A stretch of 64,000 nt of DNA from NCBI GenBank assembly GCA_023853785.1, contig JAJIRX010000095.1, forward strand, positions 124,001-188,000, in the 5' to 3' direction. How positions within the stretch are numbered: position 1 is the stretch's first letter; every line of letters begins with the position of its first letter. Below the pieces are notes generated by a model that was not told the origin of the DNA, did no database searches, and saw nothing but the letters and a program-made list of their open reading frames with translations. The position numbers were made by a program, and so were the translations under genes. Shown here one piece after another: positions 34,920-46,839 of this stretch. Source of the DNA: Psilocybe azurescens. Taxonomy: Eukaryota > Basidiomycota > Agaricomycetes > Agaricales > Agrocybaceae.

Positions 34920-35535
34920 TCACCATTCCGCAAGACGGAACGTCCATTGTCGAGACGGTACATACATACCAAGGTCTCTACCCTGGTATCGAAAGGCATG
35001 AGCAAAAATTATTCCGGCCTCCACTGCTAGTTCCACACTGTCAAGCCAGTCAGATATTCGGACTCGGACATAGTGATGGGTAAGAAGTTGAAGAGGAGCC
35101 TGAGAGAGAATGCGCACCGGAGCAGCTTTTGTGTCTGTGGGTTTCCAAGGGAGAGTAGTATCCAAAGACCAAGCTCTGGCTCTGGTTCTTCAATGAAAAC
35201 GCGTGTTTTCGTAAAACGGCGTTGCGTGGTTCTGTACTCCGAGCTTGAGCAGCTTGGGCGTCCGCATCTACATTCGCATCACCCATGTTCACATCTGCAG
35301 TCGCCTCCGAGGCGTCACAAACGCTCGATAGTAACCAAGCACCCATTTGTGTACGCCAGAGCAGCATCCCGAGTATTAATACATCAAGGTAATCAGACGC
35401 TGAGAAGATCATGATAAAAGAAGGAAATTTGGCACAAACATGGAGCTGTGGTACATTGAGCGTATAGCAGTGGCCTCGATGCAGATTTTTGCGGGCACAC
35501 GTTGCGTCAGTACATCCTGGATGTCGAAGATACAA
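34920..35535 (-). pseudogene. Unrecognised ORF remnant, unit C
   Basis: Two overlapping minus frames encode WLLSSVCDASEATADVNMG...RSTEPRNAVLRKHAFSL, and SVELAVEAGIIFAHAFRYQG followed by RDLGMYVPSRQWTFRLAE. Unit D carries both parts in a single open frame (45701-46135), so C looks frameshifted near 35090. No function can be given. Confidence 0.45.
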
Positions 35536-36160
35536 TTGAATACCTACGGGTCACTTCTCCGCTGCACAGTCTCGGAGGTGTTCTGTTACAATATCGGCAA
35601 GTGCTCGAATGAATATAGGCGAATTGTTCAACGATTTTGCTCGGAGGACTGTTTGATAACATGTCGGGATCATTTCTATCACTTGGAAGCATCCTTTCTT
35701 ACGCATAAGAACAAGATAGCCTGTAGCGGTTACCGCTGGGAATGAACGTTTCTCCAGGTCTGTGCCCTAGGGCGTTAAAATAGCAGCATTAGTTCCATGC
35801 CGTGTCCAAAATTACGATTCGAGTATAGAAACAGCAAATCACATTCGACTCCTATCATACGAATCGGTTTATCTGGAGTGATAGTTCAGAACATATAAAC
35901 ACGAAGTATAAAGCCCAAAGACTGAATGAGTTATAGGTGTGGAGATATACATTTCGAACCATGCAGTTGAAGAAGAAGAGAAGGATCTACAAGGACTATG
36001 AAGGCCGACGGAATTCGGACGGTGCGCCGGAATTGGGAAATTCTTAGGCAGGCCGGAAGTTGCCGTTCCATCTACCACTTACCCCAGTACTTGCCCAGTA
36101 CAGCCTTATTTACGGCCTCATCGCAACCTCAGCAGTCCCTCCTTGCTTCAACCTTGCTTT
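35536..36160. other. Upstream flank of calcineurin-like copy C
   Basis: Non-coding. From about 35700 it matches the upstream flanks of copies A, B and D (GAATCGGTTTATCTGGAG; GAAGAAGAGAAGGATCT), so the copied unit includes its promoter region. Confidence 0.5.
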
Positions 36161-36164
36161 GGGA

Positions 36165-36172
36165 TATAAATA
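36165..36172 (+). promoter_or_regulatory. TATA box of calcineurin-like copy C
   Basis: TATAAATA in GGGATATAAATACC, 128 bp before the ATG at 36293. Confidence 0.65.
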
Positions 36173-36292
36173 CCCTCAGATCATGTACCCTACTATTGTT
36201 CCTGCGGACTCCTACTACTCGCTCCACCTCGTCGGTATCATCGTCACTCACTCCTATCATCTTTGTTCTTCCTTCGAGCCTATAGTTCAACC

Positions 36293-38153
36293 ATGGTTGA
36301 TGCCAATTCGATCATGATGCATGGCTTTGATAACTCTGGCCAGTCTTCTTCAGCGACCCCTACAGCATGGAACATGGCCACACTCAGACACCAGACTCTA
36401 TCACGGTCAACATCTAGTAATTCTATAACGACTCGGACGTACTCAGCCGCCTCTTCACGCACCAATGACACGGACTACGGAATACATTATACACACAGAG
36501 CTCTATTTCAAGTACCCTATGACTCGGATTATCGACAAGATCGGAATCACAACTCGGATAGCTATACCAGTGCAGCACGCAGAGCAGCCTATTCTTATTT
36601 CACAGAGCATGACGAACGGATACTAATGGACGATGTGATAGAGGAAGAGGTACATGTAAGTATACACAACCAGTATAATTGATGCAAAGTGTCCATCCCA
36701 AGGTCATTAATGTTCAGGAGCCGCTGCCTAGCCTTACCCCCGAATATCTGAAAAGCCATTTTCTACAAGAAGGACGTCTGACACACGACCAAGCGTTGGA
36801 TATCATTAACACTGCAACCAACATCTTCTCCAGGGAACCTAACCTGGTACATATACAAAGTCCAGTGACAAGTGGGTGTTCTTAACATTCGCGATTCATG
36901 GTTTCCTTCAGTAACTAATGGGACGCATTCTATTTCAGTCTGTGGGGATATACGCGGTCAATATGTGAGACCTGTCTATATGATCTCGTTGTGCACTTCT
37001 CTTAACTTTAAATTTTCACAGCTTCACCTTGTTCGGTTATTTGAACAGGGAAATAGCTTTCAGGATAACTTGTATCTCTTCCTGGGCGATTATGCGGATA
37101 GAGGGGCTCAGGGCATCGAGGTGCGCCCATGTATGTCACTTTATCGTGCGGTACCACTTAACCCATACAAGTGTCTTCTGTATCTATATGCCCTCAAGAT
37201 CCACAGCCCAGACCGAATAGTACTACTACGAGGGTGTCAAGAATGCCGCCACCCCAGTAAAAGCTTCACATTTAAGAGTGAATGTAAGTGATACAGACGT
37301 TCTACATGATCTCAATTCCGACATCACTTTCTCCAGGCCTACAGAAATATACGGAGACGGTGTACGAGGCTTTCTTACGCTCCTTTTACTCCCTCCCTAT
37401 CTCTGCACTGATTGACGAGAGTCTGTTCAGTGTACACGGAGGCATCTCCCTGGATTGAACACCCTAAATGATATTAACCACGCATGTTTCTCTACATCCT
37501 ATGCCCTCGTACTGTCCTAATACCATCTTCAGATAAACCGATTTGTAGAAATCGGATCTGATGGATTACTTTGTGATCTGCTGTGCTCAGATCCCTTGCC
37601 TAATTTCGACAAGGAGACGGGACCGACTACTAGCAGCTTAGATTTAACTTCTACAGTAGTTTGCAGAGCGACGTTCATCTTTAGCAGTATGGGCCGTGGT
37701 AGGCCCTCAGGCTGTTACACGTATGGGCTGTGCATTCATCTTCGTTGTCTGCTACATTGACAAAACTGACTATAGCTACGAAGGAGTCCGCCAATTTCTG
37801 GACCTAAACGATTTGCTTTTCATCATAACCGGGCACGGCGCACGTAGTGCAGCTGGCTACAAGAAGTATCGGAAAACCAAAAACATAACAAACACTCTGT
37901 TATTTCGATCTCCTCCATGTCTAACTACCAGAATATGCCTCATATCCCAGGTATTTTTCTCATTTACGCAAAGGAGGAAATATCCATCAGGCCGTTTGGA
38001 AGCTATCCTGCTGTGAATGGGACTCGGCGACTCCTTGACACGAGGAGAGGGGTCATCCAAAGCAAGATACGGGCCATTGGGCGGTTTATGTTACTTTTAC
38101 AAATGATCCGGTGCGCATATTATTTGTTTGTATCGCGCACACGCTCTGACTAA
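36293..38153 (+). pseudogene. Calcineurin A-like, copy C, nearly intact but frameshifted
   Basis: Starts MVDANSIMMHGFDNSG with an intact leader of about 120 residues. Catalytic exons: [139 protein letters not shown], ending SKIRAIGRF and a short tail. The DRG motif is kept, unlike copies A and B, but GDxHG has Arg for His and GNHE reads GCQE. One C is missing after HGGIS (near 37450), giving an early TGA. That is a short homopolymer, so the break could be an error, but the active-site changes are not. Inferred phosphatase-dead. Confidence 0.8.
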
Positions 38154-38154
38154 A

Positions 38155-39329
38155 ATGTAGTGAGAGAGTGAAAACAAACATAGAGAGATCACTGGATGAA
38201 GAACTTACCGTCGTAGCTAGCCGTCCTGTGATAAAAGACATGCTCGGCGCAAGACGCAGGAGCAGGAGCGATAGACCATTCGGTTCGGATATGTAGGTTT
38301 CCATCTGATTGTGATCAATCTTTATTCACCCATTCGCAATCCCAGATTTCCTATCGAGCCACGATCTGTGTGAATTCAGCCACAGCAGCCATCAGTTTCC
38401 TTCCTGCAGGGCCCTGGTATTAAACCGTATTTCCGTACAAAGCGGTGAATTGGGGCACCATCCCCACAAAACAGATAGGAACACTACTACAAGACGATAC
38501 GTTAACCGTACGTAGATTGTAGTACACAAGCTCCCCGCAAGATGTGATCAAAACATTGTCCTTATACAAGTACGCTGAACTTGAAGGCGCACATGCAAAT
38601 TATTGTGTAAATGTAGGTAGCGGCACTAAATCTGGACATTGAACTTAACTCTGGTGAAAATGGGGACAACAAGGATGGCAATATTTTGATTTGCCAGCAA
38701 TAGACGCCAGCTACAAACGATCGGAGCCTCAACTTAGCGTAGATTTCCGTGTGCGCTTACGATTTCGGACTCAGGGACAACTGATATAGACTCACAAAAT
38801 CTATGTTCATGCTCACTCTCTTTAAGTATAAGCGATGGGGTTTCCTGATAGAATGATTCTTTGAGTAGAGTTGATCGGAGCTTACCTACAGCAACTTGGA
38901 GCATTCTCGGACTACGTGTACCAGACGGAACTTACTGGGAGGTTCCATGAAACTTATTTTGCTTATTCTTCTCAGTATTTCGGAGATCAGATTGCATTAT
39001 TGGTGCTTGGAGGTGTGTTGAAAACTCGGTCTTACAGCACTCGTTCACAAACGCGCTGTCCAATCCGCCAACATTTCGAGATTTTATCAATGGCTGCATC
39101 ATAATGTCTTGCGGGCTCAAAGCTCTTTTTAGTGGGAATTTATATATTTGTTTGGTTTCAGTACGTGAGGCGAGCTACTTTGGGCCGAGCACAAATATAA
39201 ATAGGCCACTGTCGAGATTTAGAATAAGATATCAATAGCAACGAAGTGAGCATAGCATAGCTGATCACAGAAAGAAACGTAAATCAAGGCAAAGAGCATG
39301 CAATCTCAGAACACACAATAGTATCAGAA
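38155..39329. other. Conserved spacer of module C
   Basis: Equivalent to 12640-13842, with the CAACTTAGCGTAGATTTCCG stretch near 38730 and AAATATAAATAGG near 39192. No gene called. Confidence 0.45.
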
Positions 39330-40381
39330 TTATGACACCTCTAAAATACGTTTTCCAACGCGGTATACCTGCACAGCTTGGCCGACGGTCAGAGTGACCA
39401 GAAATATGATACTTGATATGTGCCATGCTTGTACTCGTTTCTGATTGAACTCCATTTCGTTCGTGGGATTTATGTGCATTATGATGGTGAGTAAAGTCAT
39501 GATGCAGAAGAACATAGCCCTATCAATATCATGTCTGTAAGCATCCGATAGTAATTGAACACGGTCCGTCAAGGGACAAAACTTACCAGGAAAATAGAGA
39601 GACTGGGAGGCATAAACATGTCCAGAAATCAACTGCATGTCGGTTGTTGAGACCCTGGGAGGCCTTAATGGGTAGCTCCAAAGTAAGACGATGTTGGAAA
39701 GTGGTGAAGTGCTTCACTGACCTTCATCCATTCTTTCATAAATCCCTTCGATTTAAATTTTCCCTTCAACTGGTGGTAGAAGCCAGCAGTCATGAGACCA
39801 TGCCGGAGCATATCAGCATAGATAAAACTGCTGTGCGTGCGTATATGTTCCCATCGACACCTGGGATTTGAAAGAACCCCAGAGGAAATCTATTCCAGAT
39901 GATAAATCAGTCTCCTGGTTCTGGGCCATGAATTTATGGTTCTTACGGCAGGAGAATAATGCAACCTGTGCAGGTGATTGACCATGCCTTGACCAACCAA
40001 GTCATAGATCTATCCCATTGCTCGCTAATTTGGATTTCCGAGTTCAGTGCTGTGAGGTTGGCTTCACAGTCTTGGCGGGGACGGGGACGAATTTCATCAA
40101 GCTCGATCGGGGAATTCTCTCCGAATCGTGACTTTGCACAAGCCATGTAGTTGTAAAGGAGAAGGTGTAGGCCGAACGTATGCACCACCGCCAGTGCAGA
40201 ATACAATGAAAGTGAGACATGACCCCATAAGATCTTATCCAAATTGAACTTGATATTCTCCTCTCTGCGGACAAGTCAATATGTGAGTCACTGTATACAT
40301 GAGCAGCAATGCACTGACTGACCTTGACTGTAAAGCTGCTGTGGGCGCTCCATCACTGTTCTGGGAAGTAGAGGGACTCAT
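39330..40381 (-). pseudogene. Multi-pass membrane protein, copy C, one-base frameshift
   Basis: Starts MSPSTSQNSDGAPTAALQS and follows the exon pattern of copy B. In exon 3, SMLICSG is followed by a one-base loss (GGCATTGG to GGCATGG, near 39805), which truncates the product after the third membrane segment. All other exons and splice sites look usable. Confidence 0.75.
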
Positions 40382-40538
40382 AACTCGAAACGAATATCAG
40401 CAATATTGGGTTTACAAAAGAGGGCAAAAGAGACTGGAATCTGAAAGTCGACTGAGCCGAGCACATTGGTATTTATATGACGTTTCTTTTTATCCAAGTT
40501 TAAGTCGGATGGTGGACCAAAGTTGGACAGCTGAAGTA

Positions 40539-40928
40539 CCTCCACTATGTCAATGACACGTTTATTCCATTTGACATCCGTGGCGGACTCGAGAATAAGC
40601 AGTATAAAGGAAAAGAGGGCCAGGCTGTTGGCTACTAACCAAAAACGTCTTTAAACGTGTTTTAAAATGGGTGGTAGTGCCTATGATCGAAAAGCTGACA
40701 GGTTTTGATGGGATTTGTAGATAGAAGGCTCAATTAGGGTTCGGATGTGAGAAATCGGGCACCGATTGGGAAAATATCGCAATTAGAGGTGATGGGTTCT
40801 TGGATGGGATAATGCGCTATTTCGGGCACAAAGTACCCAACAGCCTGGCCCTCTTTTCCTTTATACTGCTTATTATCAAGTCCGCCACGGCTGTCAAATG
40901 GAAAAAAGTTTCATAGACGTAGTGGAGG
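40539..40928. mobile_element. Long-TIR MITE (390 bp)
   Basis: About 95-bp terminal inverted repeats: CCTCCACTATGTCAATGACA at the left and the reverse complement of TAGACGTAGTGGAGG at the right, then GGCGGACT and AAGGAAAAGAGGGCCAGGCT in both arms. TA flanks each end, which suggests Tc1/mariner-type targeting, but other boundaries (GTAC) fit too. No ORF. Unit D lacks it at the matching place (51020), so it inserted after the C/D duplication. Confidence 0.85.
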
Positions 40929-40930
40929 TA

Positions 40931-41734
40931 CCCAGTACGGTGCGCGAGCTGTATCAGCCAGAAATTCAGTCAGAACTGCTTGACGGTGACGTTCCCACGG
41001 GACTATTGAGACCTGTCCGTCCACCACCTCATATTCCTTATCCAATCTTTGGCCTCTTAACCTCTAATATGTGCATGCTATATGTCTTCGTATAATTGAG
41101 TAACAAGTGTCTTTAAATGGCTGTCAAGGCTGAGCGGGAGGCCATGGGGCAGAAACCAAAGCAACAAAGAATTGCCTTGACTGTGTGCTGCTTCTTCAAG
41201 TTCGACAGTGAGAGTCTCCTTGAAACATGTGTCCAGGCTGTGTTTAGTCAATCTTATCAGTTATGCAAATCGGACAGCATGATTTGTCAGCGCTTATTGG
41301 ACACGGTTTGAGTGGTCCGGAGGCAGCATGGGCAAACCGTAAATATTACAGCCATCGCATATTACCTCCAGACATGGCCATGGAGCTAAGAAAAAAGAGC
41401 ACAAAATAAAATAAAATACTCAAGACAATAATATATAACGTATTTACAACTTCTAGCAACTTTTTGCGACATAATTTTTTTCTTTTTCTCGGAGCTCACA
41501 TCTTGCCGCTCTTGGCGCTTATGTACATAATACGTTTACATAAGCTGGTCGGTTCCTGTTGGCCACAACCTTACCACGGCGTACCCTCTTGTCACCGTGC
41601 GGCAAAAAAGTACAAACACGGACTAGGAACTTCTCAACGCAGTTGTGCAAACGGTTATGCAATGCACTGTAACAATAACCCCATGCCAGCAGTGGGACCC
41701 TCTGATGAGGGTTCTCCCTCTTCACTAAACTTCT
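40931..41734. other. Non-coding stretch between units C and D
   Basis: A few short ORFs but none recognised or conserved elsewhere in the window. I see nothing to annotate. Confidence 0.4.
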
Positions 41735-44412
41735 AGACATAACCGCTTTCGTGCCCGATCCGCCGACAGATAACAGCTGCAAGTGCTGTGTCCCTTATCC
41801 TCTTTTTCATTCACTGGTGGCGTTCGTTCGTTTCGTTGGGTTTCGTTTTCTGCTACCTTCTTTTATTATTAGATTGGCTATGCATACATTGCCCGTGTCA
41901 ATGGGTGTGTGATGCTCTCTACCTCCACTCACCCTACCACACCGTGTCACCACCTCCACTGCTTTTTGAATTGGCCTTCCCTTCCCTTCTATGTTCAACG
42001 ACAGCTGGTTGTCATTCTGCTTCTATTGGGACAACCATTTCTATACCACACGCAGACGCACATACGGGACCTTCCAGGAATACATGCACACCATACCCCT
42101 CCACCCTGCTGCACATACATGCCATCATCACCACCATCATCATCTACCATCCGACACAACTCCTTAAACGCGGACAGTATGACTGTCTTTTTTAAAAAAA
42201 TATCTCTCTGCGCCTGCGCCTGCTACCAGCGTGGGTACAGCGCACAACACCACCGGTAGCAGCAGCAGCAACAACGCCGCTAGCCCGTCGATGCTACCCA
42301 TCCCCCCACCACTGCGACGAGAGTGGAGGGGAAAGGCAAGGTAAGGGCGGAGCCTGAGGCTTAGCTTGAGTCTGGCTTCCCCTCGTCCTTGCGTGCGCAC
42401 TAGCATTCTGGGCCGATATCGACACCGATGTCGAGCACATCGTACACGCCGACACCCGTATTCAAACCATCATCTGTACCTGTCCCCTCACCTGTCCCCT
42501 CACCTGTCCTCGCACCTGTCCTCGCACCTGTCCTCGCATCTGTCCCCGCATCTGTCCTCGCATCTGTCCTCGCATCTGTCCCCGCACCTGTCCCCACACC
42601 TATCCACACAAGAACACAACACCGGCAAACGTGCGCGTCCCTCTGAAGGTGCAGCCACATTGAAATCGAAAGCCCCCACGACGAAGACTGTTCACGGGTG
42701 AGAGCGAAGGTGTAGTAGAGGGAGGGAGGCGGAAGGAGAGGGACGAGAATGCAAGACCGACGCCGACACTTAAACCCCTCGAGCTCGAGACAGACGCAGT
42801 CACGGACGCCCACGCTGATATCGAACCTTGCTCTGCAGCCGCGCACGCGAACGGCGACCGCTGCTGTGTCCGCCACTGCCACTGCCGTTGCCGCACCCGC
42901 ACCCGCACCCGCACCCACACTATCAGCGTCGATGTCGCTTAAATCGTCCATACCTGCTTCAGCTCCCCCTCTAGCGACACATATACATGCACCGACGTCT
43001 TCTACCCCATCACCCGAACGATCATCAGCATCACCGTAACCGACTACGACGACGTCGAATGGGGTCTCAAACCCGATCCCGCGATCCCCTCCACACCATC
43101 GTCTACTTCCACTACAACTCCAATCCCAGCTCCTAGTGTGCTCCCACCGATATCGACATCAGAACCTCAGACACTCCTTAACACCCATTTCAACATCGAC
43201 ACCGCCATTCTCCCGTCCACCTTCACCCTCGTCCCCCGCACCCCGCACCATCGAGCGGGCTTGTCTTCATCTTCGGAGCCACCCTTAGACACTCCTCCAC
43301 CTTCTCCTCTCCACCTGCTTTCCGCTTCGAGCCTCTCGTAGCGTGCACCAGAGGCACTGGTGCCTGTGGACTCTGGGCAGTCATAGCTGTTATCAGAGGA
43401 GCTAGATAAAGCAGCAACGGCGACGGCGACGGTGCCAGTGATAGGCACGATTAAAGATAAGGCGACCGCGAAGACGAAACCGAGAGTGAGCAAGTCTATG
43501 ACGACGAAGGTTAAGAGGCGGATGGATGTGAGTATTTTTCTTTTGGAAGAGTAACTTCGAGAGCGGTTTTGTTCGTTTATCTTGGGTCTCTTTCTTTCCT
43601 ATGTCTTTCAATTTCCTTCTTTTTTTTTCGCGTTTTTGTACGCGTTCTCAATGGATGGATGGATATTACACTCAATAACTCATGTCTTTTTATTCCTATT
43701 ACTTGTATTGCTCGCTTTATTTTATTTGTTTTTTTACTGATTTTGGATCTACTCCCCCTTTTCTCTCTCTTTCGATAGGCAACGTCTATTATTATGACAC
43801 GCTCTGCGAGGGATGAAGCACTGGAACGAGAACGAGAAGCGGAGAACGAGAAGGAGGCAACCGCAGATCCCCAGACCAAGCCTACGCCAAAGCGAACGCA
43901 AAGACCAGGGGTAAACCCGCGAAAAGCTCTGTTGAGGCAAAGCCTTCTGGCATCGACTCCAACGGTATGAAGAGGGAGGAGCAGTCCGAGGAACGCAAGA
44001 GACGTTGTGGCTGAAGGTGAGGTGGGAGGAGTAGTTGAGGCGAAGGCCGGGGTGTAGGGAGATGTACAGGGAGCAAAGGAGGAAGAGAAGGGTGAGGAAG
44101 AGGAAGTGTTGGAGGTTCCGTTGATTGTTGCAGATGTGCCGATCTCTGCGCCGGAGGTCGTTGCGCTCAGACCTAGATCGAGCGTAAGGGTGATGGCTGC
44201 TGTAGCTGCTGCCGCTTCCTCCGACGCTTCTGCTGCGAATGCTAGTGATGTCAGTATCGGTGTAGGGGATGGTCAGCTAGAAACGCAGACACAAACGGAG
44301 ATGGGTAAGTTCTGGGTCTGTTCGTTTTTGTATTTTTGTATTTTCTGACATTTTTTTCTTTGTCTCTTTCTTTTAGTAGGTTCGAACTCGGAAACAACCA
44401 AGCCTCAACCCC
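41735..44412 (+). pseudogene. Truncated inverted copy D of the 5' part of the low-complexity gene
   Basis: Covers the parent from about 7025 to 4050: upstream region, start region (ATG 42179 but in a shifted frame), NLALQPRTRT, an intron with GTGAGTA donor (43530) and TTCGATAG acceptor, TRSARDEALERERE, VLEVPLIVADVPISAPEVVA, and GDGQLETQTQTEMG. It ends at CTCAACCCCAG, the same breakpoint as copy C, so C and D derive from one truncated ancestor. A 12-bp minisatellite is expanded in its first exon. The AT-hook-like region is decayed (RGRSSPRNAR). No full protein. Confidence 0.82.
42479..42600. repeat. 12-bp minisatellite (about 10 units)
   Basis: Units of CCTGTCCCCTCA and close variants (CCTGTCCTCGCA). 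Each adds four residues of Val-Pro-x-Pro/Ser type in one frame. It is much expanded over the parent gene and fragment C. Confidence 0.85.
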
Positions 44413-45700
44413 AGCGTTGAAGTAACGATACATGATGGGAACCTACCGGTATATATAGGAGCCGAAGTGGACATGCAAGCTAGAGGCGTGAGCGCGAGCA
44501 TGATCGTTGTTTGACAGAGCCTGAAGCCAAACATGGGATACTAGGGCCGTCGATGAGCGGATAGAATGGACTGCCATACTGCCAGCACCAGGACAGCATG
44601 TATGGGTTGGATTTCTCGAGTAAGTACCCTCTGTATACCTTTCTTATGCAGGGCCGGTATCCCCAGATCATAGCACCATCTGGGCTAGTATTAGACCTCA
44701 TTCCGTTTTTCATCTTTTAAATTTCAATCTTTTGTCTCGCCTGGGATCTGAAGGGTAGCCTCTGCCTCGGCTTCACAGTGATCACTGTTCACGACCAAAA
44801 GTATATATGATATATGCAGACCCTTTACTCGAAATGTAACGGACAGGGATCCAAATTGTTGCATATATGTATTGAGGAAAGTTCAAGGGACGACACTCAC
44901 GGCATAGCGGTTCTCCGTATCAATTCGCCCTCACCCTCACCACTCAAAACGTACTTACGAATAATATGATACGTTATATAAGATAACCTAGCTTCCTTGT
45001 TAGACAGAGAGGACAAATATCCTCAGCTAAACACTCGGATATTTGTACGTGAGTTAGTCCAGATGTGGATCAAGTGATCTGTGGGTACAGATTACTTGTG
45101 GTGCCTTGGGCTTGCCCAGGCTCCTTCATTTTGGATCGAAGGTGTGATCGGTGCGACTATGCACGTGATTCGAACGCGTTGAGGACGCGAGAGGTTCGAA
45201 CATGATGTGTGCCGATCACGTTGGTCCTGATGGGACCCGGAGTGCATATGAATTGGGCGAGTCTCAGCCCAATTCTGGTGATCCGAAAACTTTCAGGAAA
45301 GCCTCTGAAAGCGAAGGAGAACTGGGTAAGTCCAGAGCAACTGGTGAACAGGATTGTGGCCAATCTGAGCCAGATCCAACCTGCTACACCAGGTGCTGAA
45401 ATGGGGATGGTGGAAGGGTCGAAAAAAGGTTTCTCGGATGAGAAAGAGTTTTTTCCCTTGCGAAATGGATCAGAATTTCGCGCAAGGGACACGCACTCCC
45501 TTGCCTTACATTAGCCAAATCCTTGCTGTTGTTTGTACCTCTTATGTACAGACAACTATGCAGTTTAATGCTTCTCTGATCCATTCGCTTGACGTTATCT
45601 TATCCGGTTATGAGCGGCGCTTCGCTCTGCTCATCTGGGAGCTTGTATCCCGTCCGAGACTCATGAATCTCTGTATCCATTAATATCGGAAATAATATTG
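44413..45700. other. Unit D linker with an insertion at about 44975-45640
   Basis: The first part matches 34309-34870 of unit C, including the TRAVDERIEWT peptide. About 665 bp (44975-45640) are absent from C, where the flanks meet near ATACGTTAT. The insert begins with ATAAGATAAC and has GTTATCTTAT at 45594-45603, plus a hairpin-like AAGTGATCTGTG/TACAGATTACTT near 45075. It may be a transposable element or solo LTR; unclassified. Confidence 0.45.
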
Positions 45701-46135
45701 CTATTCTGCAAGTCGAAACGTCCATTGTCCTGATGGTACATACATACCAAGGTCCCTACCCTGGTATCGAAAGGCATGAGCAAAAATTATTCCACACTCC
45801 ACTACTAGTTCCACACTGTTGAGCCAGTCAAATATTCGGGCGCTGACATAGTGATGAGTGAGAAGTTGAAGAGGAGAGAGAGAATGCACACCGGAGCACA
45901 TTTTTGTATGGCTGTGAGGTTCCAAGGGAGAGTATCCAAAGACCAAGCTCTGGCTGTTCAATGATAACGCTTGTTTTCGTAACACGGTGTTGCGTGGCTC
46001 TGTTCTCCAAGCTTGAGCAGCGTGGACTTCCGCATCTACATTCGCATTACCCATGTCCACATCTGCCGTCGCCTCCGGGGCGTCACAAACACTTGATAGT
46101 AACCAAGCACCCATTTGCATAGGCCAGAACAACAT
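45701..46135 (-). CDS. Unrecognised 144-codon ORF, unit D
   Basis: Open frame MLFWPMQMGAWLLSSVCDAP...RTEPRNTVLRKQALSL... followed by SVELVVECGIIFAHAFRYQG and RDLGMYVPSGQWTFRLAE. Unit C has the same sequence with a frame break. The conserved reading frame argues for a former coding exon, possibly part of a longer gene. No domain recognised and no function given. Confidence 0.4.
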   Translation of the reverse strand: MLFWPMQMGAWLLSSVCDAPEATADVDMGNANVDAEVHAAQAWRTEPRNTVLRKQALSLNSQSLVFGYSPLEPHSHTKMCSGVHSLSPLQLLTHHYVSARIFDWLNSVELVVECGIIFAHAFRYQGRDLGMYVPSGQWTFRLAE

Positions 46136-46838
46136 CTAGAGTATTAACACATCAGGGTGATTAGATGCCGAGAAGATCATGATAAAAGAGGGAATTCTGC
46201 ACAATCATGGAGTGGTGATATATTGAGCGTATAATAGCAGTGGCCTTGATGGAGATTTTGCTGGCGCACGTTGCGTCAGTACATTCTGGACATCGAAGAT
46301 ACAATTAAATACCAGTGGGTCCCTTCCCTGCGGCACAGTATCGGAGGTGTTCTATTACAATATAGGCGAGTGCTCGAATGAACACAGGCAGAGGTGAGTT
46401 GTTCAACGATTTGGCTCGGAGTCGGAGGACTCTTTGATGTCACTGGGATAATTGTCTATCACTCGGATGCATCTTTCTTCCACATAAGAACACGACAGTC
46501 TGCAGCGGGTATCGCTGGGAACGAATGTTTCTTCAAGACTGCTCCCCGGGGCGTTTCAATAGCAGCATTGGGTCCATGCCAGGCACGAAATTACGATCCA
46601 AATACAGCAGCAGCAGATCACATTCGACTCCTATCATACAAATCGGTTTATCAGGAGACATGGTTCAGAACGTACAAGCCCAAAGGATAAAGCCCAAAGA
46701 CAGACTGAGAGATAAGTATGGAGGTATCCGTTTTGAACGCTGAAGTTGAACACGAAGAGAAGGATCTGCAAGGGCGACGGAACGTGGACGGTATACCGGA
46801 ATTGGAAATTTTCTGGGCAGACCGGAAGTTGCACGGAA
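46136..46838. other. Upstream flank of copy D with promoter deletion
   Basis: Matches the flank of copy C up to ACCGGAAGTTGC (46832) and then jumps to the sequence found at 36366 in C. About 300 bp with the TATA box, 5' UTR and start codon are missing. Confidence 0.65.
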
Positions 46839-46839
46839 C

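Noticed and set aside
40898..41095. 65-codon ORF beginning MEKSFIDVVEV
   Set aside because: Its start lies inside the right inverted repeat of the MITE; a chance frame.
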